Below are positions 1 to 11,407 of a stretch of DNA of 64,000 bases, one piece after another. The DNA comes from Allantophomopsis cytisporea. Lineage: Eukaryota > Ascomycota > Leotiomycetes > Phacidiales > Phacidiaceae. Numbering within the stretch: position 1 is the first letter of the stretch; each line of letters begins with the position of its first letter. The stretch spans positions 620,001 to 684,000 of the forward strand of contig CP103022.1 in assembly GCA_024752435.1 (NCBI GenBank), written 5' to 3'. Below the pieces are notes generated by a model. The model was not told the DNA's origin. It saw only the letters and a program-made list of their open reading frames with translations, and made no database searches. The translations under genes and the position numbers were made by a program.

Positions 1-1141
1 CTCTCATGCTGTGATCAACGTCGACCAAAAGAGTTGGCTTGACAAAGTTTCCATCTGGTGGTGGGGAGGAGAATGATTCGTTCTCTGGAGTAACATCCTT
101 AGCTCCCTTGTCAAGAGCATCCTGGATATGTGACTCAATCATCTTCTTGGATTGCTTGGAGATAACTGGACCAACGTGTGTGCTCTTGTCGAATGGGTCG
201 CCAAGCTTGTAGCCCTTCAAGACCTCCTGAACAGCCTTGACAAATTCATCGTGGATTTTCTCATCAACGTAAACTCTCTCCAAGCTGCAGCAACTCTGTC
301 CAGAGTTGAAAACGGCACCATCCACAATCTCTTCCGCAGCCCAGGCAATGTCAACATCTGATCTGACATATGCTGGGTCCTTTCCACCGAGTTCCAAACC
401 AACTGGCACGATTCTATCGGCGCCAGCCTTCTGCACAGCTAGACCTCCAGCGACAGATCCAGTGAAACATACCAACTCAATCTTTGGATCGCGAACAATG
501 GTCTCCAATGTGGTGAAAGATCCACAGTGGAAGTACTGAATAACATTCTTTGGAAGTCCAGCTTCTTCAAAGATAGCCTTCATGTGCTCAGCGATTGTTG
601 GAGTTTGTGGGGAAGGCTTCAGGATAACAGAGTTACCGGCAAGGAGAGCTGGAATGAGGGAGTTGACGAGGATAAGATATGGGTACTGTATTGACAATCA
701 GTAACTGATCGCTCCAAAATGCATGAAATTACTTACGTTCCATGCGAAGACAACGAGAACTGGTCCCACTGGAACCTTTCTGATAAATCTCTTGAAGCCC
801 TTTTCAGCCTCACCATCAGTATCGCTCAATGCGTCCTCACTGATCTTCAACAGATATTCGCATCGCTTTACGGCCGTCTGAACTTCTTTAGCGGTATAAG
901 CAATTGGTCTGCCCATCTGCTCTGTGATTTCTCTAGCAAGTTCCTCCTCCTTGGAGGATATGATCTTCAATGCCTTCTTGACAATTTCCTGGCGCTGTGC
1001 GAGGGTGGTCTTGCGGAAGCTCAGAAACGCCTCTGTGGCCGTAACCGGGAGAGCTTGCAACTCAGCATCTGAAACTCCAGATCTGGTGACAACGCACTTA
1101 TTCGTGGTTGGGGAGATGGTGTTGATGGTTTCGACAGACAT
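1..1141 (-). CDS. NAD(P)-dependent aldehyde dehydrogenase, 3' part outside window
   Basis: Oxidises an aldehyde to the acid with NAD(P)+; the substrate cannot be told from sequence, though the protein resembles the succinate-semialdehyde-type branch. The start codon is at 1141. Exon 1 is 737-1141 and a 51 bp intron (686-736, GTAAGT...ACAG) joins FAWN to YPYLILVNSL, the usual ALDH cofactor-binding stretch. Exon 2 runs off the window at base 1. Further on one reads a LELGGKDP segment and the catalytic cysteine context FNSGQSCC near 270-310, both diagnostic of the superfamily. No signal peptide or membrane segment is visible at the N-terminus. It is divergently paired with ESF2 across 276 bp. 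Family assignment is firm; substrate assignment is not. Confidence 0.93.
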
Positions 1142-1417
1142 TTTGTGTATATCTAGGGTATCAAATGGAATGAAATTATGGATTTGTTACGAAGAAAGAG
1201 AGGATCAAGCAAAGGAAGTTTGAAAGCAGCTTGCTCTGGTGGGGTGTAGAATCTTAAAAGTGTAAATGTATGCGGGCGCTGGCAGCGCTCTCCAATGACG
1301 AACTTAGCGTAGGGACCAAGCCCACGCCGGAGTTTATCCGTTCCGATTAACGTATCTTTCGGGCAGATAAATCTAATCGCGGAAGTTCTGCCAGAAATTT
1401 GAAAATCATATGACAAA
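1142..1417. promoter_or_regulatory. Shared divergent promoter, ALDH / ESF2
   Basis: This 276 bp gap lies between two start codons on opposite strands, so it must hold both core promoters and 5' leaders. No TATA box or known operator could be recognised with confidence. Role inferred from position only. Confidence 0.55.
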
Positions 1418-2380
1418 ATGGCAAGCCGAAAACTGAACGAGTTCCTCGACACCCACGAGAGCGAAGATGAGGGTGGGAGCCAGGGCTATGACTCCGAGGC
1501 AGAGGATCTGAGAAAAGGCGGTCGCATTTCGAAAAGAAGAAAAGTCGACAGCAACGCCAGCGACGACGATGACCTTGGACCGGACAGCGACGTCGAAGAC
1601 GGAGAGGGGAAAGACGAAGCCGATGGCGAGTCCGCCACAGAATCCAAAGATGTGAAATCAAAATCTCGCAAGGCTGCAGAGCTTCCAGGCATCTCGAAGC
1701 CACTCAGCAAGAAGAACCTTGTCGCAACACAGCAAGCCATCAAGCGTTCCGGCGTAGTCTACCTCTCTCGGATACCGCCGTTCATGAAGCCACAGAAGCT
1801 GAGATCGCTGCTTGAGCCATATGGAGAGATCAATCGCATTTTCCTCACGCCTGAAGACCCTACATCGCACACGCGTAGAGTACGGAATGGTGGGAACAAA
1901 AAGCGTTCATTTACGGACGGCTGGGTGGAGTTTGTGTCGAAGGCAGCGGCGAAGCGAGTATGCGAGCTGCTGAATGCGAAGACAATTGGAGGAAAGAAGG
2001 GTTCATATTACCACGACGACGTGTGGAATTTGCTGTACTTGAAGGGCTTCAAGTGGAATAACTTGACGGAGCAAATTGCTGCGGAGAATGCGGAGAGGGC
2101 TAGTAGAATGAGGGCGGAGATCAGCAAGACTACGAAGGAGAACAAGGAGTTTGTGCAGAATATTGAGAGGGCTAAGATATTGGAGACTAAGCAGGCTAAA
2201 GAGGCTGCAAAGAAGAGGAAAGAGGATGAGGATGCTAGTGGTGCGCCAGAGAAGGTTGAGAAGGCACCGAAGAAGGGTGGACAGAGACCAATGCACTTCA
2301 AGCAGACTGCAGTTGCACCGAAGAAGCAGGCCATTGATCAACCTGAGCAGGTGAAGAGGGTTCTGAGCAAGATCTTTTAG
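1418..2380 (+). CDS. ESF2: Esf2/ABT1-type pre-rRNA processing RNA-binding protein
   Basis: Intronless, 320 residues. Esf2 is a nucleolar small-subunit processome factor that stimulates the helicase Dbp8 during early 18S rRNA maturation (family knowledge). The first ~95 residues are acidic and Ser/Asp-rich. An atypical RRM begins at VYLSRIPPFMKPQKLRSLL (about residue 113), with the family-specific insertion TSHTRRVRNGGNKKRSFTDG and the second half GWVEFVSKAAAKRVCELLN. The conserved segment YYHDDVWNLLYLKGFKWNNL follows, then a Lys/Glu-rich coiled-coil tail. Length and order match the family. The start is the ATG closest to the acidic region; nothing upstream is in frame. Its neighbours NMD3 and DBP7 are also ribosome biogenesis genes. 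Confidence 0.95.
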   Translation: MASRKLNEFLDTHESEDEGGSQGYDSEAEDLRKGGRISKRRKVDSNASDDDDLGPDSDVEDGEGKDEADGESATESKDVKSKSRKAAELPGISKPLSKKNLVATQQAIKRSGVVYLSRIPPFMKPQKLRSLLEPYGEINRIFLTPEDPTSHTRRVRNGGNKKRSFTDGWVEFVSKAAAKRVCELLNAKTIGGKKGSYYHDDVWNLLYLKGFKWNNLTEQIAAENAERASRMRAEISKTTKENKEFVQNIERAKILETKQAKEAAKKRKEDEDASGAPEKVEKAPKKGGQRPMHFKQTAVAPKKQAIDQPEQVKRVLSKIF

Positions 2381-2663
2381 TGTGGAGATACCAAATGTAT
2401 TATTTTTGATATAAATCAAGCGATACCAATATTTTACGAAAAGAAAGCACAAACTAAAGAATTAGAAACTTGTATGCAGTAGAACTTCAAAAAATGTGTT
2501 ACATTTGAGCCTCTTTCATAATCTGAATACATATATATATGAACGATCACAGATGCTTGAATCCGAGATATATTGTAGAAACTAAGACACCAGGCTTCCA
2601 TGCCACGGTATAGAACGCCATATTTACACAAACGCCGAGCTCTTCCGGAAATGCTACTCAAGT

Positions 2664-4272
2664 CTACTCATGCACAGTGAGCTCGTCAAACTCATCGAGC
2701 AACTCGTCCATGTTGATTTGAGGCACGTCCTCATCCTCCTCGTCGTCTGTCTCCGCAACACTCATAGCTTCTGCATCCTTCTTGGCCTGCTGGGCCTTGT
2801 ACAGGGCCAAGGTGGCTCGAAGATCAGTGTCTTCCTCAACATCTCTCAAGAACATCTCATAATCGCGATCCATCTTCTCTTGATCGGCCTTCTTTGGCAA
2901 GAGATCGCCCTCGTCTCTTGTCATGCGCTTGAGGTGCCAGTTGCGGTTCTTGCTCTTCTTCTTTCTAGCGTAGAACTTCTTGACGAGCAGGACGTCGGGT
3001 ATAGTAGAGGCATATGCGTTGGATGCCTCCAGAGCATCGAATTGTGTGTTGTTGAAGTTTGTACCGGTCAACATGTAACCCATGACGGAGTCTCCTGGGT
3101 GGAGAATATTACCGAGATGGGTTCTTGTGTAGTAGGTCTTGTCATTGTGTCCCAAATCAGCGGCACGTGCAACGGTGACCTCTGCTAACAACCATCTTCC
3201 TTTTTGCACACCAAGGGAGTCAATATCCATAACGATGAACTCTTGAAGCTCCTGGACATCAGCGAGAGATGTGAATGGATTTCTCCAGTAGATTGGCGTT
3301 GCAACATCGGCTGTTTGAAGAGTGTGTGGATCGAGAAGGTTGACGGAAGTACCAATACGGTTGCACAAGACAAGCGGAGTAATATTTCCAATAGACTTTG
3401 CCAACTTGATAGGAAGGGCAACAAGATCATCTTTGCAAATTGGAACAAGTTCGACGGAGTACGAGAACTTGTAAGACTTGGTAGAGGTATGAACATCCAT
3501 GGAGATAAGTTCCTGGGACTTCTTGCTCTTTACGGGGGCGACAGAAGACAAGAAATCCACGAATTTATCTGCTTGATTTCTAGCAGAGTAGTAGAAATCC
3601 AGACCGTCCTTGACTTCCTTAATGTTGATAGTGTCCTTGTGGGCACCATGCTTGAGGATGAGTTGTTCAAGGTACAAGAAAGTTCTCTTGTGAGGAACCT
3701 TTTGTCTGACCTGTACACAGGCTCTCCATGTGTTCGCAGTGTAGGACTTTTGACAATCTGGGCATTGCTGGTAGTTGACAACGTACTCGACTTCGAAGGA
3801 TTGTTGGAGGATTACACCCTCTGAAACAGTGTCTTGAATAGTGAGCTTGACCTTGATTCTGCGAGAATGGGGCTCGGTCCAAATGAATCCAGCATCAATA
3901 ATTCTAACTTTGTGTAATCCTCTCAGCTTCTTCAAGCACAGGGCTAAAAGTTCTCTCGACTCAGGTGCGGCGACGATCCAACTGGCAGGTGGGAGCAACC
4001 ATCTGTCGCAATCTCTGCAGAAGTGTACAGTCGCCTCACGCTGAATACCCTCGGAAACGTCGATCGTAAGTTTTACACAGTCGTAACAAAGAGCGCCAGC
4101 AGAGGTAGTTCCGTCGATTTCAGCACCACAATTACAACAGAGAATGCTAATTTCCATCAGTAAAATATTTGAAAAAAGAGATCTGTGGGCAAACTTACGT
4201 CGCACCGGAAACCGGAGCACCTCTGATTTGAGGTGCAATGGAAACGGGAGCATCAAGGTCCATTTCAGACAT
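2664..4272 (-). CDS. NMD3: 60S ribosomal export adaptor Nmd3
   Basis: Nmd3 binds the 60S subunit in the nucleus and links it to the exportin Crm1. Two exons: 4199-4272 and 2664-4146, with a 52 bp intron (4147-4198, GTAAGT...TTAG) just upstream of the first zinc motif. Splicing gives a 518-residue protein starting MSEMDLDAPVSIAP. Four CxxC pairs typical of the zinc-binding N-terminus are visible: CCNC, CYDC, CRDC and CPDC. The rest matches the NMD3 body (YQQCPDC, KVPHKRTFLYLEQLILKH). The acidic C-terminus with the leucine-rich INMDELLDEFDELTV fits the nuclear export signal. The start was chosen because it is the ATG in the 5' exon that splices in frame. It is divergent from DBP7. Confidence 0.96.
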
Positions 4273-5408
4273 CTTGACGGTATTTTTCGAATTTCTATTG
4301 CGGTGATAGTTTGGTGGAAGTTCTCAGGCAAAAATGTTGCGATAAGTTAAGTTGCCCCCACGATTATGCTATCATGGCGGGGCGGGGACAGACTGATTAC
4401 TCAGTAGCGGAGCGGAGAGGAACGGCCATGAAGTCTGACGAGATGTCTTTGTGTGATATAGTCAAGCTCCTGCCTCCTCTCCAAGCAAAACCAGGAGATC
4501 TAGTGCTCTAAGAAAGCAAGAGCCCGTACCAATACCATTACTATTGGCATCTGTTGTCGGAATGTGAAACGATGCTATTGTGTTTGCTACTCCCTAGGTC
4601 AAAGGCTGACTATGTTATTAGAGGTTCAATGATGCAGAGTGAATGTTGGCAGATTGAATGACTGTGTGAGTTGGCCACGAAGGTATTTGTACTCTGGAAG
4701 ACTCGTAGTCTTATATGCTAATTGATGTCCGGGTTATTCGCTCTACTCATACTCATACTCGAATGCTCAGATGCGTTTAGGCCCTGTACATTGCGATGCA
4801 CTCGTAACATTAGTATAAAGAGTACCTACTTGTTAGGAAGTATGTAGTTAAGCCCACATCTATGCCTCTTGTCTTCGTATCTTACGGATCTTATACAGGA
4901 CTCTCATTGTATTTAAGACTATACGTATATGATGAGCAGCATGTATTAGAGAGTATAAGTAGATTTTATATTCTAGTCTCTTGTAGAGCTGCTAGAGCTT
5001 TGAATAAAGCTTTGGAGAGTCGATTGCCGGCAATATTATATGATGCAACGAGACAGAAGAAGCGAGACTTTGCAATGTAAAGCGCATTCCTTATATTGCG
5101 TCTAGAGGAGTCTTATTGGGATGAGTTGTTATTTATACATTACGCATATTGCAAGCTCCCAAGCATTCGCATGGGCATTTTAGCACAGGGACTCCAAAGT
5201 ACGGTGATTACCGACATCTCACTCACGCACTCACTCACTGTACATGGCTAGCCCCGTCCCGCAACGGTGCCTGGGTCCCCATGTAGCCTTGCTTTTATCA
5301 CTGGGAAACTTTTCTCGACTCTTTCGATAAGAAAATAAGTTACAACTTCCAATTCTTATTTTTAATTCACAACCACAACAGACTTCCTGTCTGTTTTCAA
5401 CTCCCACA
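4273..5408. other. Divergent intergenic region NMD3 / DBP7, with AT-rich patch
   Basis: It carries both promoters. The central part (about 4,560-5,130) is rich in TA, ATA and TAG steps and differs from the flanking genes. An open frame of 72 codons (4862-5080) has no recognisable similarity. It may be a mutated relic of an old repeat, but nothing specific could be identified. Confidence 0.4.
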
Positions 5409-7970
5409 ATGGCCGACGATGGCATGCTTATGAATTTCGATCTCGGTGATGCACCATTGACGACAAACACAAGTTTCAAAGGTGGACGTTGGAAGGATCG
5501 ATTGACCGCAAAAAAAGTTGCGAAACATCGTCAAGGCAAAGCACCTGGGGAATCGAAACCGAAACCACCACCAACACGAGAGATATTCCAAGAGAAGACT
5601 CACGAGCGTGCGACGGAAGATTATATTGGCCCTGGGGTGGCTCCGAGAGCTGCAAAACGACAGAGAGTTGAAAGAGATGACAGCCAGAATGCGAATCGCG
5701 CTGCCTTTGCATCTGGAAAATTACCGCCCGGCAGTATAAATTTTGGTCGCAAGACGGATTTATCAAATGGACATGTATCATTTGCAGACGAAAACCCTCA
5801 ACCAAGAAACACTGGTTCGGGGCGGCCTAGTGGAAGAAGTCAAGAGGAGGGCAGTTCTCACGCAGCTTTCGCATCAGGAAAATTACCACCTGGCAGTATT
5901 AGTGCCGGAAGAGCACAAAATGCTCCAAGCAACAAGCCAGGGCAGTTCATATCCTCCTTGTTCACTTTCAACCCAACAGCAAAGACGAAATTCGAAGATG
6001 AGCCTATGGAAGAAGCAGAGCCTGCTAAGCCAACGAACGCACCTCTGTCGGATGAGGCTTCGACATTTGCAAACCTTGGATTATCAAGACGTCTAGCATC
6101 TCATTTAGCGACCAAACTTGATATGAAAGCCCCAACAGCCATTCAAAAGGCCGCTGTTCCACAGATGATCAAGGACGATAGCGATGCGTTTATCCAAGCA
6201 CAAACTGGTTCTGGAAAGACACTGGCCTATTTGCTTCCCATTGTCGAGCGGATAATGGCAATGAGCGCACCAGATGAGGAGACGGGGGAAGCCAAGGGAC
6301 AAAAGATCGATCGTAAATCGGGCTTGTTCGCAGTTGTTTTGGCGCCGACTCGTGAGTTGTGTAAACAAATCGCCATGGTTCTAGAGAAGTTATTGCGATG
6401 TGCACCATGGATCGTTGGTACCACTGTTATTGGTGGTGAGAGCAAGAACTCGGAGAAAGCAAGACTTCGAAAAGGAGTGAATATTTTGATTGCAACCCCA
6501 GGACGTTTGGCAGATCATTTGGACAATACCGAGGTGCTCAATGTTAGCACCGTAAGATGGCTCATTCTGGATGAGGGTGACAGATTGATGGAACTTGGGT
6601 TTGAGGAAGAAATCAAAGGTATCGTGGAGAAGATCGGAAAGAGAACGCTCACACTTGGGCAAAGACAAGGTCTCACTGGCTTGCCCAATCGACGAGTCAC
6701 TATTTTGTGTTCAGCTACCATGAAGATGACTGTTCAAAGGCTTGGAGAAATCAGTTTGAAGGATGCTGTCCATATTAAAGCTGATCCTACAGAGGAAGAG
6801 CTGGCAAGAAATAAGGCTGATGGAACGAATCCCGAAGATGCTGCTTTCTCCGCTCCAGCACAACTTAAGCAAGCATATGCTATTGTACCCGCCAAGCTTC
6901 GTCTGGTAACCTTGGCTGCCATACTGAAGAGAGCATTCGCTCGGCGAGGCTCAGTCATGAAGTGTATAGTCTTCATTTCCTGTGCTGATTCTGTTGATTT
7001 CCATTTCTCACTATTCAGTCGTCCTCCAACGCCAACGGAGGAGGAAGATGAGGACAGTACTCCACCCCCAGCTCCAGCTCCAGTACCTGCTACCAAGTCG
7101 AATGAGCTTACAAAAGATACAATTGCGCCTGCCACTGCTTTTAGCTCTGAGAACAACAACGTGGTGCTGCACAAGCTTCATGGCTCCCTTGCACAAAACA
7201 TCCGTACCGCCACACTAAAGGCTTTCACCGATTCCACCGAGCCTGGCATCTTGATCTGTACCGATGTTGCCTCTCGAGGTCTGGATCTTCCAAATATCGA
7301 CTATGTTATCGAGTATGACCCTCCCTTCAGTGCTGACGACCATCTTCATCGTGTTGGACGCACAGCAAGAGCCGGTCGTGATGGTCGAGCTTTGATCTTC
7401 CTTCTTCCGGGTGACGAAGAGGGATACGTTGAAGTCCTTGCATCGGGATACCGTGACGGCAGAAAATCTCTCATGCACAACACAGCAGACGAGCTGATTC
7501 GTAAGGGTTTCGGTGGTACAGGAAGAGAATGGGAGGACAGGGCAACAGAGTATCAACTCGATGTTGAGCGCTGGACGCTCGATTCGCCAAAGTACCTCGA
7601 AATGGCACGACGTGCCTATCAATCCCATATCCGTGCTTACGCCACTCACGTTGCCAACGAGCGTGGAATCTTCAACATGCAAACTCTCCATCTTGGACAT
7701 CTTGCCAAGGCCTTCGCTTTGCGTGATAAGCCTGCTTCCATCAAGGTTCCTGGGTCTAGACCAGCGAAGATGACTAAAGCAGACAGAAGCGTAGCAGCAA
7801 GAAAGGCTGCAAGAGGAGAGGTAGAGGAGAAGATGGAGGGTGAAAGAGAACGTAAATTGAAGAAGGCTGAGCTTGATATCCCTAAGGTTGTTGGAGATGA
7901 TGTGGCTAAGAGGATGAAGAGAAAGATGATGGAGCACATGGCTAGTGCTAGTGAATTCAATATTGGCTAA
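5409..7970 (+). CDS. DBP7: ATP-dependent DEAD-box RNA helicase Dbp7
   Basis: Intronless, 853 residues. Dbp7 is a nucleolar helicase of early 60S assembly (25S rRNA folding and snoRNA release). Visible motifs: Q-motif region FANLGLSRRL...APTAIQKAAVP (about 220-250), Walker A AQTGSGKT (~264), PTRELC, TPGRLADHL, the Dbp7-type motif II DEGD followed by RLMELGFEEEI (~388), SAT (~435), then TDVASRGLDLPNIDYVIEYD (~617) and HRVGRTARAGRDG (~645). A family-typical insertion rich in Pro/Glu separates the two RecA lobes (about residues 535-570). The basic C-terminus ends with a KRMKRKMMEHMASASEFNIG tail. The N-terminal extension carries two near-identical FASGKLPPGSI blocks about 55 residues apart. Start: first ATG after a pyrimidine-rich leader. 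Confidence 0.96.
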   Translation: MADDGMLMNFDLGDAPLTTNTSFKGGRWKDRLTAKKVAKHRQGKAPGESKPKPPPTREIFQEKTHERATEDYIGPGVAPRAAKRQRVERDDSQNANRAAFASGKLPPGSINFGRKTDLSNGHVSFADENPQPRNTGSGRPSGRSQEEGSSHAAFASGKLPPGSISAGRAQNAPSNKPGQFISSLFTFNPTAKTKFEDEPMEEAEPAKPTNAPLSDEASTFANLGLSRRLASHLATKLDMKAPTAIQKAAVPQMIKDDSDAFIQAQTGSGKTLAYLLPIVERIMAMSAPDEETGEAKGQKIDRKSGLFAVVLAPTRELCKQIAMVLEKLLRCAPWIVGTTVIGGESKNSEKARLRKGVNILIATPGRLADHLDNTEVLNVSTVRWLILDEGDRLMELGFEEEIKGIVEKIGKRTLTLGQRQGLTGLPNRRVTILCSATMKMTVQRLGEISLKDAVHIKADPTEEELARNKADGTNPEDAAFSAPAQLKQAYAIVPAKLRLVTLAAILKRAFARRGSVMKCIVFISCADSVDFHFSLFSRPPTPTEEEDEDSTPPPAPAPVPATKSNELTKDTIAPATAFSSENNNVVLHKLHGSLAQNIRTATLKAFTDSTEPGILICTDVASRGLDLPNIDYVIEYDPPFSADDHLHRVGRTARAGRDGRALIFLLPGDEEGYVEVLASGYRDGRKSLMHNTADELIRKGFGGTGREWEDRATEYQLDVERWTLDSPKYLEMARRAYQSHIRAYATHVANERGIFNMQTLHLGHLAKAFALRDKPASIKVPGSRPAKMTKADRSVAARKAARGEVEEKMEGERERKLKKAELDIPKVVGDDVAKRMKRKMMEHMASASEFNIG

Positions 7971-8192
7971 GTCAATGTAGGTAGATATGAACTATAATGG
8001 TACAAAATTTCTTTAACAACACAGTGTCTCTTCCTGGTAAGAAAGCACCTGCATCGATCACCGAAGCTTACGCTGAGTCTTGTAATTGAGAGGTTGTCGG
8101 TATTGTACGCGATTCTTGCTTGAAAAACTAAAGGCTGCTTGCTCTATTGAATCAAGTGGTATCCCTATTCGAAAGATATTTAATATATACAA

Positions 8193-11007
8193 TCACAAAT
8201 TCGCTCTGGTCTGCATGCTTCCCCTCCTTTTCTTCTTTCCGCTATCCAGTTCATGATCCATAACACCTGTTCCGTTTGCCTCAGCATACAGCTTCTGCCC
8301 AATCACATCAGTGAGCCCGAGCACTCTGGTACTGACAGTTGCTCCGTCTCTTCTATTTTTCCCTTCCCTTCTGCTCTGCGCGATCCTCTCAATAAAATCC
8401 CACAGCTTGCCCTCGGCAACAATCTTACCCTGGGCGTTACGTCTAGGGGTCCATTCTGGAGCCAACTTGAGTTTCGGCGGGATATTGGAATTCCTGGATT
8501 TTGCTACGATGATGATGCCTTCTTCGTCAAAGCGCTGGTATGCATTCTTGAGGGTTTCCTTGTTTACGGCTTCAAAGTATGAGAGATCTCCCTGGTGGTA
8601 TAGAGTTTTCCCAAGCTATATGATTGTTAGTATGAACATTTTTGATAAAGGATGGAGGACTAACGAGCTGTGCACTGTCTTGTGCCTTCTTGACATCAAT
8701 CCACACATCGCCAATTTGCCCGGCAGGAGGTGCAAGACCCATCAATGACACGGCGCCCAACCAAGTAGCTTCGATAAATGGCCAGATCAAGAAGCAGTAG
8801 AAGTCATAATTTTCACGACCAGCCGCCCGTTCAGCATCAGACAGACCGATCGTCGTAATTGCACCCTTCTCATCTCTCACAAGCTCGATAATATTATCCG
8901 CCTGCAATGCACGAAGTGAATTGTCAAGGTTGATAGCCAGACCTTCAGTAGGATAAATGAACTCCCCACGAAAGAGTTGACTGAGGAACAAGACCTGCTG
9001 TCGGAGTTCATCGTACGAGATCTGTTGGATTGTAGGTCCTCCGCCACGTTTCACCCGTATGTACATACTAGCACTAACAAGTGCTTCGGATATGAAAAGA
9101 TGAATGGTCATGTTACGGTAAAATGATAACTGGAATCGATCGACAGCATAGTACGTTGGCTCCGCAAGACCGTCGACGAGCCCCACGAGATCCTTTCCAA
9201 GAACATCAAGTCCTCTTTCGATGACAGCACTGGTTGGTGCACCTGCAAAATGTGCAACGCGGCCACCCTTGGCACGTACCCTCTCACTGAGCCAATCTAC
9301 TCGTCGAATAAGCTCAGACTTGCCAACACCACGTCCTCGTAAAGTCAACAAGACGGTGCCAATCAGAGCTGTGGGCATCACAACTGAAACGTCATTTATG
9401 TCGGATAGGACCTTGTAGCCCATTGTGCGAAGTAACTTCTGGCGAACTTCTGGCTGATTGACAGCTTGCATATCAAGCTGTTTTGGGATGCCTGTGGTAC
9501 GAGCCTGTTGCTCTTGGATGAACCCTCGGAGACTCCATGGCTACAGCACTCACGTTAGCAGAAACTCAAACACTACAAGATTTGACCACACAACTTACCT
9601 CGTGGAATCGGACATCTACTCTACCAAGCTTCAAAGACAATACAGATGATGCCGACAAGAAATCTGCAAGATTTTCCTTCTTCTTCGGAACTCCTAGCAG
9701 TTCACCAACATATCCTTCGGTTTCAATTACCTTATCATATTGTGTGCTCACTGGGCAGATTATAGCATCTTCTACACGACCAGATAGTATGCTGTCAAGG
9801 ATGAAACTTAAGATTCCGAATTTTGGAGGCAAAAGTTTTCCCGTTCGTGATCTTCCGCCTTCAATGAAGCATTCAAAGTTAAACCCCCCCTGTAGTAGGG
9901 TATCGATATAGGATTGGACTAAAGTTGTGTAAAGTGTGTCTTCGCCGAAGGATCTTCTGATATACATGGCACCTTAAAATATTAGTTATGAGCATTATTA
10001 TTGCAAATAAGACATACCAGCATGCTGCAAGAAGCTCCCTACGGCTGGAAAATTCAGGTTATCTCCTGCAACAACAGTAGGGAGTCCAAGACCTAATCGA
10101 TAGCAGATTAATTGTAATGAAACATAGTCAACGTGAGATCTATGACAAGGCAAGAAAATTATGCTTTGTTTGTTTTGTTCGGCTTTTTGTGCGACTGCTC
10201 GTAATCGAAGAACCTCTTCACTTGATACATGGATTCCTGACGTTTTGTTAGTAGCCATCTCGAAAACCCCAAGTCCATCGGGCCAGTCAGTACAAACCTT
10301 GGTGATACGCTCTTGTTAACAGTCTAGGCGTAGTTAGTATTTATGGCTTCTTTTGGAGCTCGCATAATACATACTGTGTACATAAATAGTATGCTCCTCT
10401 AATAAACGGCTTACTCTCCATCTTACAGATCATTCCGTCAGTAAGCTTTTCAGCTACTTCTTGGAGACTGTGCTCTATAACAGCTTTTCGTTGCGCTTTC
10501 TTCGTTGCATACATCCTATCATCTTGCTTCAAGAGTCCCTCCTTTTCCTCTACAGCTATGCGCTTCTCTGCCAACTCTGTGATCTTTTTTTGTAAAATAG
10601 GGGTGGACATGACAGCAGCCTTCATATTTTCGCTGAAGCCTGAATAGAATATAGGCTGTCCTATGAAGTTATCATATGCTCGCCAGCCTGTGCCAGAAAC
10701 GTGAAGGGACACTTCGCGGAGAAACTATCAATACAGCGCCACATCAGCTTTTGTACACAAGACTTTGTGTTTCCAACTTCCCAGTATCTCAGTTGGAAGC
10801 CGCTTTGCAGCCAATGAAATGTATGCATACTTCCAAAGGAGAAGTTCGAAAGCGAGCCATATGCTGCATAAGTGCCTGCTCCTTGCCATCATCCTTCCGT
10901 TGTGCAGGCTCAACATATCCACTTGGATGAAGAGTGACTTGATCTCCTAGAATCTCGAGGTCTGGCGCAGATGTCGTATGCGACGATGAGCTTCCTTGGT
11001 CAGCCAT
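8193..11007 (-). CDS. PlsB/GNPAT-type DHAP or glycerol-3-phosphate acyltransferase
   Basis: Transfers an acyl chain to the sn-1 position of glycerol-3-phosphate or dihydroxyacetone phosphate at the start of glycerolipid or ether-lipid synthesis (family knowledge; substrate not decidable here). Seven exons reconstructed: 10831-11007, 10375-10724, 10298-10323, 10018-10236, 9599-9972, 8665-9540 and 8193-8615, giving 814 residues in one frame. The catalytic HX4D box is HRSHVDY (near 10,130). A second acyltransferase block reads GDNLNFPAVGSFLQHAG, and the substrate-binding block reads FIEGGRSRTGK followed by PVSTQYDKV. The C-terminus continues with the FLSQLFRGEFIYPTEG helical region typical of GNPAT/PlsB rather than the short SCT1/GPT2 yeast type. 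Exon 3 is a 26 bp microexon encoding LLTRAYHQ between two introns with good CTAAC branch sites. It is divergent from POP4. Confidence 0.9.
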
Positions 11008-11407
11008 CGTCGCTGGTTTCGAGTTTGGATCTGGAATGGTAATCGTGGTAGGATATTATCCCGGTTTACTGAAACGTTGATGACAACCTATTGACAAAGT
11101 CATTGAACAGAAGGTCCTTATAAGCATGAGATATGATATACACTGTCATACGAACAGAGTTCGCGACTTGTTCAACAACATTACCGATCTCCACCAGCTT
11201 CCCCGAATTGTGGAGGCGGCCGCAACCGAGGCACCCTACCTTAGATCAGGTAAGATTATCATCATAAAAGTTGTCAGCCTCGCATGATTCTTCTCCTACC
11301 TTAGCCTCGAGTCATTTACACTTCTCGACAAAGTATTCAGCTTCGTTCACACTACCACACATACACACGCGATTGAAATTTCCTGAGCAATATTCACGAA
11401 GGCAGTA
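11008..11407. promoter_or_regulatory. Divergent promoter, acyltransferase / POP4
   Basis: 400 bp separating two divergent start codons. It includes a C/A-rich stretch just upstream of POP4 (about 11,340-11,375). No specific binding site recognised. Confidence 0.4.
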
